A stretch of DNA of 48,667 nt from Holophagaceae bacterium. Its GTDB lineage: Bacteria; Acidobacteriota; Holophagae; Holophagales; Holophagaceae. Under the pieces are notes generated by a model. It did no database searches. It saw only the letters and a list, made by a program, of their open reading frames with translations, and was not told the DNA's origin. Of the stretch, positions 37,608 through 45,366 are shown in pieces. The translations under genes were made by a program, and so were the position numbers. Where the stretch lies: assembly GCA_025363715.1 (NCBI GenBank), contig JANYLR010000044.1, positions 1-48,667 on the forward strand, written 5' to 3'. Numbering within the stretch: the stretch's first letter is position 1; each line of letters begins with the position of its first letter.

Positions 37608-37928
37608 CTAGAACGCCCCTTCGACGAACGCCTTCAGCTGCGGCTTGGGCTGGCCGCCCACGAGCTTGTTCACGGGCTTGCCATCCTTGAACACGATGAG
37701 GGTGGGGATGCTCATGATGCCGAACTGGCCGGCCACCTGGGGGTTCTCGTCCACGTTCATCTTCACGAACCTGGCCTTCCCCTGCATCTCGGAGGCCAGC
37801 TCGTCGAGGACGGGGGCGATCATCTTGCAGGGCCCGCACCAGGGCGCCCAGAAATCCACGAGGGTGACGCCCTGCGCGATGACCTGCGGAAATTCGGCGT
37901 CGGTGATGTGGGCAACGAGGTCGGACAT
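37608..37928 (-). CDS. trxA: thioredoxin
   Basis: The 106-residue cytosolic protein starts at the ATG complementary to 37926-37928, with AAAGGAG before it. It carries the active site FWAPWCGPCKM (CGPC) and the cis-proline block GIMSIPTLIVFKDG. It reduces protein disulfides using thioredoxin reductase. It is last in a unit after the ribB-like and cNMP-binding genes, 20 bases from the latter, and is followed by the terminator at 37545-37574. Confidence 0.97.
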   Translation of the reverse strand: MSDLVAHITDAEFPQVIAQGVTLVDFWAPWCGPCKMIAPVLDELASEMQGKARFVKMNVDENPQVAGQFGIMSIPTLIVFKDGKPVNKLVGGQPKPQLKAFVEGAF

Positions 37929-37948
37929 GGGAACTCCTTTTTCAATGA

Positions 37949-38443
37949 CTAGGGCAGGGGCAGGGGGCCGTCAGGACTGGCGCCCCCCCATTGGGCGATG
38001 GTGAAGATGCTCATGTAGCGCTCGTTCGTTTCCCTCAGGCGCTGGGCGAGCACTTCGCACAGCGCGTAGAGGATCTTCAAGGCGATCCGGTGCTGGGCCT
38101 CGATCAAGGAGCGAAGGCCGGTCAGCGGGATGAAGAACAGCACCGAGTCCTCGTTGACGATGGCGTCCGCGGCCCGGTTGGAGTTGTCGATGAGAGCCAT
38201 CTCGCCGAAAAAGGCCGGGGTCTCCAGCACCGCGAGGGCCTCTTCACCGGTGAGGCTGGCCTTGGAGATGCGCACGGAACCCTTCACCACCAGGTAGAGC
38301 CCATCACCCGGGTCACCTTCACGGAACAGGACCTCACCGGCCGGGAATGAGCGCACGTCCCCGATGATGAGGATCTGGGCCCGCTCCATCTCGTCCAGGT
38401 TCCTGAACAGGGGCGACTGGGTCAGAAAGGCGGCATCAATCAA
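37949..38443 (-). CDS. stand-alone cyclic-nucleotide-binding domain protein
   Basis: The likely start is a TTG at 38441-38443 that overlaps the previous stop (TTGA). The 164-residue product is a CRP/CAP-type beta-roll: FPAGEVLFREGDPGDGLYLVVKGSVRI, then FFGEMALIDNSNRAADAIV, which corresponds to the phosphate-binding cassette (GEMALxxNxxRxA), and a C-terminal helix. There is no DNA-binding helix-turn-helix. Such isolated domains bind cAMP, cGMP or a related signal and act on partner proteins. Whether this one binds ligand is not known, though the Arg and Glu of the cassette are present. Confidence 0.85.
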   Translation of the reverse strand: MIDAAFLTQSPLFRNLDEMERAQILIIGDVRSFPAGEVLFREGDPGDGLYLVVKGSVRISKASLTGEEALAVLETPAFFGEMALIDNSNRAADAIVNEDSVLFFIPLTGLRSLIEAQHRIALKILYALCEVLAQRLRETNERYMSIFTIAQWGGASPDGPLPLP

Positions 38444-39561
38444 TGCTGATCCGTGGGAAGGGGTGCCGCGAAGGGTTCCAGTGGCACATGGGCGCAGAGG
38501 TCAAGGCCGAAGCCACGGAGGCCAATGTACTTGGTTTCGTGGCGGCTGAGCAGGCGCATTTTCCCAATGCCCAGCTGGCGCAGGATCTGGGCGCCCACGC
38601 CGAAGTCGCGGTCGCTCATGGTCTGGGGAGCCACTGGCCCCTCGTCCGCCACGCCGGGGGTGTGGGCGTGCCGTCGCAGGTACACCAGGGCGCCGCGGCC
38701 CTCCTTGGCAAGCACGCCCATGGCCTTCTGGAACAGGCCCGATTCGAAGCCATGCAGGTCGTCCGGCAAGGTTTCCACGTGCACGCGCACCAGGGGCGGC
38801 TCGCCGCCACCGGCCAGGTCACCCAGCACGAAGGCCAGGTGGCTGCCACCATCGAGCAGGCTCTGGAACCGGTGGACCTTCAACTCGCCCCAGATGCTGG
38901 TCATGGCTCGCACCTCCAGGGGCTTCACCAGGGGTTCCTGGCGCAGGCGGTAGGCCACCAGATCTGCCACGGTCACCAGGAGCAGGCCATGCCGGCGGCA
39001 GAAGGGCACCAGATCCGGCACCCGGGCCATGGTGCCATCGTCCTTCATGATCTCGCAGATGACCCCGCTGGGGTGCAGGCCCGCCAGGCGCGCCAGATCC
39101 ACGCTGGCCTCGGTCTGGCCCGTGCGGGTGAGCACGCCGCCGGGCCGGGCCCGCAGGGGGAAGACATGGCCGGGCTTCACGAAGTGCTGGGGCTTGGCGT
39201 CGGGGGCGATGAGGGCCTGGATGGTGCGGGAGCGGTCCTGGGCGCTGATGCCCGTGGTGGTGCCCTCCCGGGCCTCCACGGAGACGCAAAAGGCCGTTTC
39301 GAAGGGGCTGGTGTTATCCCGGACCATGAGGGGGATCTGCAGCCGGTCCAGCACCGGACCCTCCAGGGCGGCGCAGATGAGGCCCCGTCCGTGGGTGGCC
39401 ATGAAGGCGATGGCCTCGGGGCTCACGTGTTCCGCCGCCAAGGTCAGGTCGCCCTCGTTCTCGCGATCCTCGTCATCGACCACCACGACCATCTGGCCCC
39501 GGCGGATCGCTTCGATGGCTTCCTCGATGGAAGCGAAAGGGGAGTCGGGGCGAGTGCTCAT
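38440..39561 (-). CDS. ribB: 3,4-dihydroxy-2-butanone-4-phosphate synthase fused to a degenerate GTP cyclohydrolase II domain (RibBX-like)
   Basis: The ATG at 39559-39561 gives 373 residues. The first about 200 are a complete RibB: DDEDRENEGDL, GRGLICAALEG, TGISAQDRSRTI, GHVFPLRARPGGVLTRTGQTEASVDLARLAG and GVICEIM are all present, so the riboflavin precursor step from ribulose 5-phosphate should work. The rest aligns with GTP cyclohydrolase II but lacks its zinc ligands: where C-LTGDxFGSxRCDC is expected, ETLPDDLHGFESG is found, and the RQEGRGIGL active-site block is replaced by RRHAHTPG. The GCHII activity is therefore probably lost, as in the RibBX proteins described in Proteobacteria. A separate ribA would be needed elsewhere. 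Confidence 0.9.
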   Translation of the reverse strand: MSTRPDSPFASIEEAIEAIRRGQMVVVVDDEDRENEGDLTLAAEHVSPEAIAFMATHGRGLICAALEGPVLDRLQIPLMVRDNTSPFETAFCVSVEAREGTTTGISAQDRSRTIQALIAPDAKPQHFVKPGHVFPLRARPGGVLTRTGQTEASVDLARLAGLHPSGVICEIMKDDGTMARVPDLVPFCRRHGLLLVTVADLVAYRLRQEPLVKPLEVRAMTSIWGELKVHRFQSLLDGGSHLAFVLGDLAGGGEPPLVRVHVETLPDDLHGFESGLFQKAMGVLAKEGRGALVYLRRHAHTPGVADEGPVAPQTMSDRDFGVGAQILRQLGIGKMRLLSRHETKYIGLRGFGLDLCAHVPLEPFAAPLPTDQH

Positions 39562-39674
39562 AGGACCCCCAGGATCGCTCAGGAGACCTTCGGGGGGAAG
39601 AGCGCACTCCGCAGTAGGGACGCACTCCATGGTATGGTTGGGCATCCGATTCATCTTCCGGAGAGGAACAGCCC

Positions 39675-40751
39675 ATGTCTCAGGGTGTGATTCAAGGCTC
39701 CATGCGCGAGGCGCCGCTGCCCGACATCATTCAGCTCGTGAGCCAGGGCGGAAAGTCCGGGTGCTTCCACGTGCAGCAGGAGGCCGCCAAGGCGCGGATC
39801 TACCTGAAAGAGGGACGGATCATCCATGCGGTCACCCAGAACGGCGAAGGCCTCGAAGCCCTCATGGAAGTGGCCCTCTGGCTGGAGGGTACGTACCGGT
39901 TCGAAGAGGTCCTGCCCGAAGTGCCGGCCACCATCACCAAGCCTAACGCCTCCATCCTGATGGAACTGGGGCGGCGGATGGATGAATGGCGCGTCATCAG
40001 CCAGAAGGTGCCCTCCCTTGAGCTCTATCCGGCTTCCACCCTGCTCCCGGGCGAGGCCGCCCAGGGCGTGAACCCCCGCGAAGCCAAAGTCCTGGGGCTG
40101 GCCACGGGCTACTACACCGTGTCGGAGCTGGCTGAACTGATTCAGAAACCCGCCCTGGCGCTGGCGAAGGATATCTACGGCCTGGTGATGGCCGGGCACA
40201 TGACCTTGAAGGGCCTCCGGTCCGGGAAGCCGCCCAAGGTCGAGGCGCAGGAGCCCATGAAAGAGCTCATCCCCGTATCCACGCTATTGGGCACGGCTCC
40301 GGCGGCGGGTCCGGTGGTGCCGGAATCCAAGGAGGAGGAGACCGCCATCGTACGCATCCAGGCGCCGCCTCCCGTGGCGCGGAATCAGGGGTTTCCGGAA
40401 AGCGAAGAATCCCTGCCCGAGACGGTGGGTGGTGGCGTGGCTGGTGCGCCCGCTTCCGCGCCTCTGCCCAAGCCCGCGCCTGTCCAGGATGATCCCCAGC
40501 GCATGGTCAAGCTGATGAACTTCACCCAGCGCATCGCCCAGGCCGCCAAGATGGTGCTGCCCCAGGCGCAGCATGAATCCGTGGACCGGCTGCATGCCCG
40601 GGCCACCCAGCAGCTCATCTCGGGCGAAGGGCCCGAGGCGGTGAAGGGGCTCGCCTTGGCCATCAGCCGCAGTGCCGTGGATTCCGGGTGCGATGCCGAC
40701 ATGGTCCGCACCCTGAACACGCACCTGAAGGCCCTCTTTTCCAGCAAATAG
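39675..40751 (+). CDS. DUF4388-domain protein
   Basis: GAGAGGA lies upstream of the ATG. The 358-residue cytosolic protein opens with a DUF4388 domain (about 1-110): GSMREAPLPDIIQLVSQGGKSG, ARIYLKEGRIIHAV and ALWLEGTYRFEE are characteristic. A helical segment (130-185) resembles a winged-helix fold (YYTVSELAELI, LAKDIYGLVMAGH), followed by a low-complexity Pro/Ala/Glu linker and a C-terminal helical domain of about 90 residues. DUF4388 proteins occur in signalling and gliding regulators of Myxococcota, Acidobacteriota and Cyanobacteria (PatA-like). Specific role unknown. It lies ten bases before the lipoprotein gene. Confidence 0.85.
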   Translation: MSQGVIQGSMREAPLPDIIQLVSQGGKSGCFHVQQEAAKARIYLKEGRIIHAVTQNGEGLEALMEVALWLEGTYRFEEVLPEVPATITKPNASILMELGRRMDEWRVISQKVPSLELYPASTLLPGEAAQGVNPREAKVLGLATGYYTVSELAELIQKPALALAKDIYGLVMAGHMTLKGLRSGKPPKVEAQEPMKELIPVSTLLGTAPAAGPVVPESKEEETAIVRIQAPPPVARNQGFPESEESLPETVGGGVAGAPASAPLPKPAPVQDDPQRMVKLMNFTQRIAQAAKMVLPQAQHESVDRLHARATQQLISGEGPEAVKGLALAISRSAVDSGCDADMVRTLNTHLKALFSSK

Positions 40752-40760
40752 GTCCCCGAC

Positions 40761-41846
40761 ATGCCGACCCGGTTTCTCCTTGGCCTTGCGGCCTCCTTGC
40801 TGTTGCTGCTCTCGGGGTGCAAGGACCCGAATGGGAGCTCCGGTGGTACCAGTGGAGCGGCGCTGTACGCGTATGACAGCAGCAGCTCCGCGGTATTCGT
40901 CTGGTCCGATTTGAACACCCTCTATACCAGCACCGCCGCCTCCGTCGCCCCGACGAAGCAGATCTCCTCCAGCGTCTTCAGCAGCAAGATCGCCAGCCTG
41001 GCCTGGGGCGGGCTCTGCCTGGATGCCCAGAAGGGATTCCTGTACCTCGTCTCGGAAACCGGGGACATCGTGCGGGTGAGCAATATTCGCTCCCAGAGCG
41101 GGACCGTGGCCAGCCTGGACGTGGTGTCCTTCGGCCTCTCGAATACGGGCCGCCTCGCCAGCTCCACGTTCGGCCAGGCCGCCCTGGATGCCCAGAACGA
41201 TCGGATCTTCATCACTGAGAACGGCAGCAGCGGCACCCAGATCTGGGTGGTGAACAATGCCAGCACCCAGTTCCAGGGCGCCTCCATCGCCCTCCAGGCT
41301 CTGCATTTCACCGGAGACACCGGTGGAACAGGCGTGGCGGCCGCCTCCGGATCGGTCTACGCCTTCCTGCTGGACGGCAATACGGTGGGGACCAGGGCGA
41401 CCTACTCGGGCCCCCGCCTCCGCAAGGGAACTCCCTCGGCCTTCACCGATGCCCAGACCCTGATCGGTAGCTCCACCCTCATCGGGAAGTACGGCTCCCT
41501 CGCCCTCGACACGGGCAACGGCTATCTGTTCGTGGGCCGCCACAACGCGGATGCCGGCGCGTCGACTGCGCCCATCCAGGTCTTCACCACCGGGATGTTC
41601 GGCCAGTCCTACAACCAGGCGCCCACCACCACCCTGGGCAGCGCCACCGACCAGAACCATCTCCGGATCCTCGCCCATGCGGGTACCAAGGACTGGCTGG
41701 TGGGCCTGAAGGGAGACGGCGCCGTTGGCTACGGCTTGATTTGGATCTGGAAGTCTCCCATTGGCGGCACGGCGGCCAAGGCCATCACCGCCTCGCCTGC
41801 CACCTCGGTGTTCAAGGGCCTGGCCGTGGACGGGAACGCTTCGTGA
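40761..41846 (+). CDS. lipoprotein with repeat-rich (possibly beta-propeller) extracytoplasmic domain
   Basis: The 361-residue product has a signal peptide with a good lipobox LLLLLSGCK. The mature protein is Ser/Thr/Gly-rich and beta-rich with recurring short motifs of the form LDAQxGxLYLV, LDAQNDRIFIT and LDTGNGYLFVG, spaced as in propeller blades, so a beta-propeller fold is inferred. No enzyme motif is visible. Its last four bases overlap the ftsX start (GTGA), implying coupling with that gene. Confidence 0.82.
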   Translation: MPTRFLLGLAASLLLLLSGCKDPNGSSGGTSGAALYAYDSSSSAVFVWSDLNTLYTSTAASVAPTKQISSSVFSSKIASLAWGGLCLDAQKGFLYLVSETGDIVRVSNIRSQSGTVASLDVVSFGLSNTGRLASSTFGQAALDAQNDRIFITENGSSGTQIWVVNNASTQFQGASIALQALHFTGDTGGTGVAAASGSVYAFLLDGNTVGTRATYSGPRLRKGTPSAFTDAQTLIGSSTLIGKYGSLALDTGNGYLFVGRHNADAGASTAPIQVFTTGMFGQSYNQAPTTTLGSATDQNHLRILAHAGTKDWLVGLKGDGAVGYGLIWIWKSPIGGTAAKAITASPATSVFKGLAVDGNAS

Positions 41847-42772
41847 CCAGCCTGCGCCTGCTGGGACTGCTGGTCCAGGATGTGCTGCGCGATCTCTACC
41901 GGCACCGGGGCCAGTACGTCCTCGCCGTCCTGACCCTGGCCTCCGGCCTACTCCTGGCCGGCGGCGGCCTGCTGCTGGTGGAGAGCCTGGATCGCTTCGT
42001 CGGACGGCTGGAAGGCATGGCCAAGGTCGTGGTCTACGCGGCGGAAGGCCGCACCCTGGAGGAAACAGCGGGGCGGCTGAAACTGGATCCGAGGTTCCGC
42101 GAAGTCCGCCGCATGTCCGCCGACGAGAACCGCAAGCGGTTCCTGTCGGCCACCCGCGAGGCCGGGCTGCTGCTGGAAAGCGCGGGCCAGGATGCCCTGC
42201 CGGAAAGCCTGGAACTGACCCTTCGCAAGGACCTGGCCTCCGGGGGCCGGGCGGTGGAAGTGGGCACCAGCCTCCGGGGGCTGCCTGGCGTGGGCGACGT
42301 GCTGGTGGACCAGGAGCGCCTGGAGAACCTCCAGCATGTGGCGCGCATGCTGCGCTCGGCCCTGGCCACTCTCGGCGTGGTGCTGCTGCTGGCCGCGGGC
42401 TTCGCCACGGGCAATGTGATCCGCATGAGCATCCTCGCCCGCGAAGAGGAGATCACGATCATGCGTCTGGTGGGGGCTTCGGAAGGCTTTATCCGCACGC
42501 CCCTCCTGGTGGAGGGGGCCTTCCTGGGCCTGGGCGGCAGCCTGCTGGCCCTGCTGGGCCTCTTCGGGCTCTGGCTGCCCGTGTCCCGGGGAATGGGCAA
42601 CCTGTCACCCATGCTGGTGGAACTGGCCCGCCTGGGGTTCTTCTCCGGGGGCAGCATGCTCTTGCTGGCCGTCGTGGGGTCCGCCACTGGCGCCCTGGGG
42701 GCCTTGTGGGCGTTCTGGTCCACCCGCAAGGCCCAGCGCGAGGAAGAGGCCCTGATGGAAGGGGCAGGCTGA
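41843..42772 (+). CDS. ftsX: FtsX-like permease subunit
   Basis: The GTG at 41843 overlaps the lipoprotein stop. The 309-residue protein has the FtsX layout: a cytosolic N-terminus, a first helix (about 17-40, GQYVLAVLTLASGLLLAGGG), an extracytoplasmic domain (about 45-170), then three helices in the C-terminal half with the conserved REEEITIMRLVGASEGFIRTPLLVEG block between the second and third. In division, FtsEX controls peptidoglycan hydrolases from the membrane; FtsX needs the ATPase FtsE. No ftsE is adjacent, which is unusual. A different FtsX/MacB-type pump is possible, but size and the MRLVGAS block favour FtsX. Confidence 0.9.
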   Translation: MTSLRLLGLLVQDVLRDLYRHRGQYVLAVLTLASGLLLAGGGLLLVESLDRFVGRLEGMAKVVVYAAEGRTLEETAGRLKLDPRFREVRRMSADENRKRFLSATREAGLLLESAGQDALPESLELTLRKDLASGGRAVEVGTSLRGLPGVGDVLVDQERLENLQHVARMLRSALATLGVVLLLAAGFATGNVIRMSILAREEEITIMRLVGASEGFIRTPLLVEGAFLGLGGSLLALLGLFGLWLPVSRGMGNLSPMLVELARLGFFSGGSMLLLAVVGSATGALGALWAFWSTRKAQREEEALMEGAG

Positions 42773-42779
42773 GGTTCTT

Positions 42780-43388
42780 TCAGTAGCTCAGCACCAGCAC
42801 CAGCTCCACGGTGTTGTAGCTGAGGCTCCGGTAGCTGGCGAGGACCGACCGGGCCTCGAGGCTGAGATGGCGATTGAAGGTGCAGCCGAGGCCCAGGGCG
42901 ACGGCTGGCTCGTTCTTGCTGCTGGTGTCATCCACGGAGTAGGTTCGGGTGGGACCGCCGGTGACGGCGGTGGTATAGGAACCGAAGCCATGGAGCTTCC
43001 AGACCTTGAGGATGGCACCGGCCGTGAAGTAGAGGCGGTCTTCCGGGCCCCCCGGCCGGTAGAGGCAGTCGGCGCCGTATGACCAGGCACTCCAGTGGGT
43101 GATCTCCTGCCCGCGGTCTGAATACCGCGTGGATTTGTAGGTGTACTGGCTGTTCAGGGTGGGAAAGTCTTGATACGACAAGCTGGGCCTGATGGAGAGG
43201 GTCCTCGTCATGGGAACGGCCAACGAAAGGCCTGCTCCGAGGCCGATTTTCGAACCCATTTCTTCACGAAAATCGCCCTGGGCCTGGGCCAGACTCAGGT
43301 GGAAACTCGCAACCATGGGCGCATCTGCCGAAGCGAGGACGCCGCAGCTGAAACAGAGGGTGAGGAGCCTGGTGCGTGCGGTTGGCAT
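42780..43388 (-). CDS. outer-membrane beta-barrel protein of unknown function
   Basis: The 202-residue product has a signal peptide (1-21) followed by alternating amphipathic strands with many aromatic residues and turns, such as GLGAGLSLAVPMTRTLSIRPSLSY, RLYFTAGAILKVWKLHGFGSY, VALGLGCTFNRHLSLEARS and a final VELVLVLSY that ends in an aromatic residue, as outer-membrane barrels do. About eight strands are expected. It lies 26 bases after the SGNH gene and is almost back to back with ftsX (7-base gap). Confidence 0.82.
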   Translation of the reverse strand: MPTARTRLLTLCFSCGVLASADAPMVASFHLSLAQAQGDFREEMGSKIGLGAGLSLAVPMTRTLSIRPSLSYQDFPTLNSQYTYKSTRYSDRGQEITHWSAWSYGADCLYRPGGPEDRLYFTAGAILKVWKLHGFGSYTTAVTGGPTRTYSVDDTSSKNEPAVALGLGCTFNRHLSLEARSVLASYRSLSYNTVELVLVLSY

Positions 43389-43414
43389 GAGGGCGGGGTC
43401 CTGGACAAGGGAGG

Positions 43415-44044
43415 CTACAAGGACCTCAAGGGCATCACAGCCTGAATGACCACGGGCTTGCCGCTCTTGGCCGTCAGGTATTGGACAATGGTTTCGACAT
43501 TGGCCACGATCTGGGAAATCGGGATCCCGGCGTGAAGGTCGTTGTTGCCGATCATCAGGAAGTAACAGTCGATATCGGGCTGGACGAGGCTGTCCAGGCG
43601 CTGGATTACATCACCGGAGGTTTCCCCATCCACCCCCATGTTATAGGTCTTGATACCCAGCAGGTCCTCCCAGGTGGCCTCCCTGGGGCCGTTCTGGACC
43701 AGGACTACGTAGGTGCGCCGGGTGATTGAATCCCCCACCATGCCTGCACAGGTAACCCCATTGGCCTTGATGTAGGGTGCCAGCCGGGCATCGACCCACC
43801 GGAGGTAGCCCAGTTCCGAAAGGTGCTCCCCGTCGGGCATATAGAAGAAAATCAATGGTTTGCCGTCGCTGGCCACCAGGATGGAGTAGGTATCCAGGTA
43901 GGTCAGGTGGAGTTGCTGGGCCTTGTTGGCCAGGGCCATGTTCAGGGCTCGGATCTCGATGTTGCTGGTCTCGCCGGTGGGGCCCGTGCCGCAGTTGAGC
44001 AGGAAGACCGTTCCCAGGGGGAGGAACAGATGGGTGAGCTTCAA
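43415..44044 (-). CDS. SGNH/GDSL-family hydrolase with circularly permuted domain order
   Basis: The start is a TTG with GGAGG five bases before it. The 209-residue product begins with a signal peptide (1-18) and a Cys at 18 (FLLNCG), possibly a lipoprotein. The four catalytic blocks of SGNH hydrolases are all present: block V DGEH (Asp71, His74) with the following GYLRWVDARLAPYI helix, block I GDSIT (Ser106), block II NMGVDG (Gly137) and block III GNND (Asn168). In every ordinary member the order is I-II-III-V; here it is V-I-II-III, with the chain ending at VVIQAVMPL, the strand that usually leads into block V. The size equals one domain, so this is a circular permutation rather than two part-domains. 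Reaction: hydrolysis of an ester, possibly a carbohydrate or lipid acyl group, outside the cytosol. Confidence 0.85.
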   Translation of the reverse strand: MKLTHLFLPLGTVFLLNCGTGPTGETSNIEIRALNMALANKAQQLHLTYLDTYSILVASDGKPLIFFYMPDGEHLSELGYLRWVDARLAPYIKANGVTCAGMVGDSITRRTYVVLVQNGPREATWEDLLGIKTYNMGVDGETSGDVIQRLDSLVQPDIDCYFLMIGNNDLHAGIPISQIVANVETIVQYLTAKSGKPVVIQAVMPLRSL

Positions 44045-44235
44045 CCATGCCTCCGGGCCGGGAATACGCGCCGGGCAGGCCGCCGCACAGGGGAAAGAAG
44101 GGTCCTACCGGTACTGGACCTATCATATCGGCCGGGGGTTTAGTCTTCCGCCGAAATTCACGGGGCCAAGGCGGGTCGTCCGGAATCAGGTACCATTCAG
44201 GTTGTCTTCTACATCCCATTCCCCACGGAGTTCCC
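44045..44235. promoter_or_regulatory. divergent promoter region between the SGNH and DUF535 genes
   Basis: This 191-base gap must serve both genes. CGGAG lies six bases before the TTG of the plus-strand gene and GGAGG before the TTG of the minus-strand gene. TACCAT near 44200 is a weak -10 candidate for the plus strand. No repeat or RNA structure stands out. Confidence 0.3.
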
Positions 44236-45159
44236 TTGGTTCGGGTCTACTGGAAAGCTGCCCGGCGGGCCTGGACCTGGAGCCAGCACGTCCACAGGCT
44301 GCATCCGAAGAGTCTGAGCCTGTTCCGGCGGCACCTCCGGTGGGCCACGGCGGCGGCTCTGCGGCCCCAGGAGTCCCTGGACTGGTTTTCCTTCCATGAC
44401 GAGCCGGCCATGCGCGGTTTCGCCCAGGCCAATCCCAGACTGGTCTTCCGGGCCCTGACCCGCTACATGTCCGTTCGCTGGGGCCTGGAACATCGGACCA
44501 AGGTGATCCAGGACACCTACCGGTTCATCGTCAATCGGGGCGGGTTCCTCCAGGAGGCCATGCACTGCCCCGAAGGCCTGACCCTGGCCCGCCTGGAACT
44601 CGACCGCGGTCAGAGGGCCCGGATCCGCCTCGGCAGCGACGCCCAGTTCCGAAAGGAAGGCGAGATATCCCTCTTCCTGGAACTGGAGGGCGTGGTCGGA
44701 CCCGTGACCGGCCTGGCCTTCTCCCTGGAGCAGGACGGGGATTGGGTCGCCCTCATCGGGGGTTTCCAGGGGCGCAAGGGCGGGGACGAGGACACCATCA
44801 AGCTGGCCACCAAGGCCATGCACGGACTCCGGCCCAAGAACCTGCTGGTCCTGCTGGTCCAGGAACTGGCCCGGGTGATGAATATCGGGACCCTGCGCGG
44901 GGTGGGCAACCGGGTGCAGGTCTACCGCTCCCGAGTGGACAACCCGCTGGTTCCGGCCAGGAACATCCGTTTCGACTTCGATGCCCTCTGGACCGAACTC
45001 GGTGGCGTGGCCTTGGCGGACGGGTGGTTCGGGCTGCCTTTGACGACGCCTCGCCGGGGACCGGATGAAATCAGGCCCAACAAGCGGTCGCTCTACGCCA
45101 AGCGCTATGCGTTCCTGGACGAGCTTTTCCGCCAGGTTCGGGAATGCCTGGAAGCCTGA
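44236..45159 (+). CDS. DUF535 (VirK/YbjX family) protein
   Basis: The best start is the TTG at 44236 with CGGAG six bases upstream; the frame before it is open but does not read as protein. The 307-residue product matches the DUF535 pattern: RHLRWATAAALRPQE near the start, VFRALTRYMSVRWGLEHRTK, LTLARLELD, GEISLFLELEGVVG, WVALIGGFQGRKG and IKLATKAMHGLRPKNLLVLLVQELA, followed by GVGNRVQVYRS. Members (VirK of Shigella, YbjX of E. coli) are linked to virulence and peptide resistance, but their biochemical function is unsettled. No signal peptide or membrane helix is seen. Confidence 0.85.
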   Translation: MVRVYWKAARRAWTWSQHVHRLHPKSLSLFRRHLRWATAAALRPQESLDWFSFHDEPAMRGFAQANPRLVFRALTRYMSVRWGLEHRTKVIQDTYRFIVNRGGFLQEAMHCPEGLTLARLELDRGQRARIRLGSDAQFRKEGEISLFLELEGVVGPVTGLAFSLEQDGDWVALIGGFQGRKGGDEDTIKLATKAMHGLRPKNLLVLLVQELARVMNIGTLRGVGNRVQVYRSRVDNPLVPARNIRFDFDALWTELGGVALADGWFGLPLTTPRRGPDEIRPNKRSLYAKRYAFLDELFRQVRECLEA

Positions 45160-45366
45160 ACCAAAGACCGTGACCCAGGGTTCCCGAGCGGCCTTCGGCC
45201 TCGGTGGGTTTGAGCCCGATGAAACGCCTGGCCATGCCAATGGATGAATGAGGGGCAATCCCAAAAAAACAGCATTCATTCTGAAATGTAGATCAATATG
45301 TCGAATCGGTGTGGCCCTGTCGCCCCGAGTGGGCCTGCCAATCTTGACCTTCTTCAGGGGGGTGCC
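45160..45366 (+). promoter_or_regulatory. AT-rich upstream region of the large membrane-protein gene
   Basis: This 207-base gap contains GGCC-TTC-GGCC (45190-45200) and, nearer the next gene, an unusually AT-rich stretch at about 45255-45300 (an A7 run and GAAATGTAGATCAATATG) that stands out in this GC-rich sequence and is the likely promoter. An in-frame ATG at 45298 exists, but the Shine-Dalgarno-like GGGGGG before 45367 favours the later start. Confidence 0.35.

Noticed and set aside
45298..45366. An upstream start (ATG at 45298) for the large membrane protein
   Set aside because: It would place 23 polar residues before the signal-like helix and has no Shine-Dalgarno, whereas 45367 has GGGGGG just upstream.
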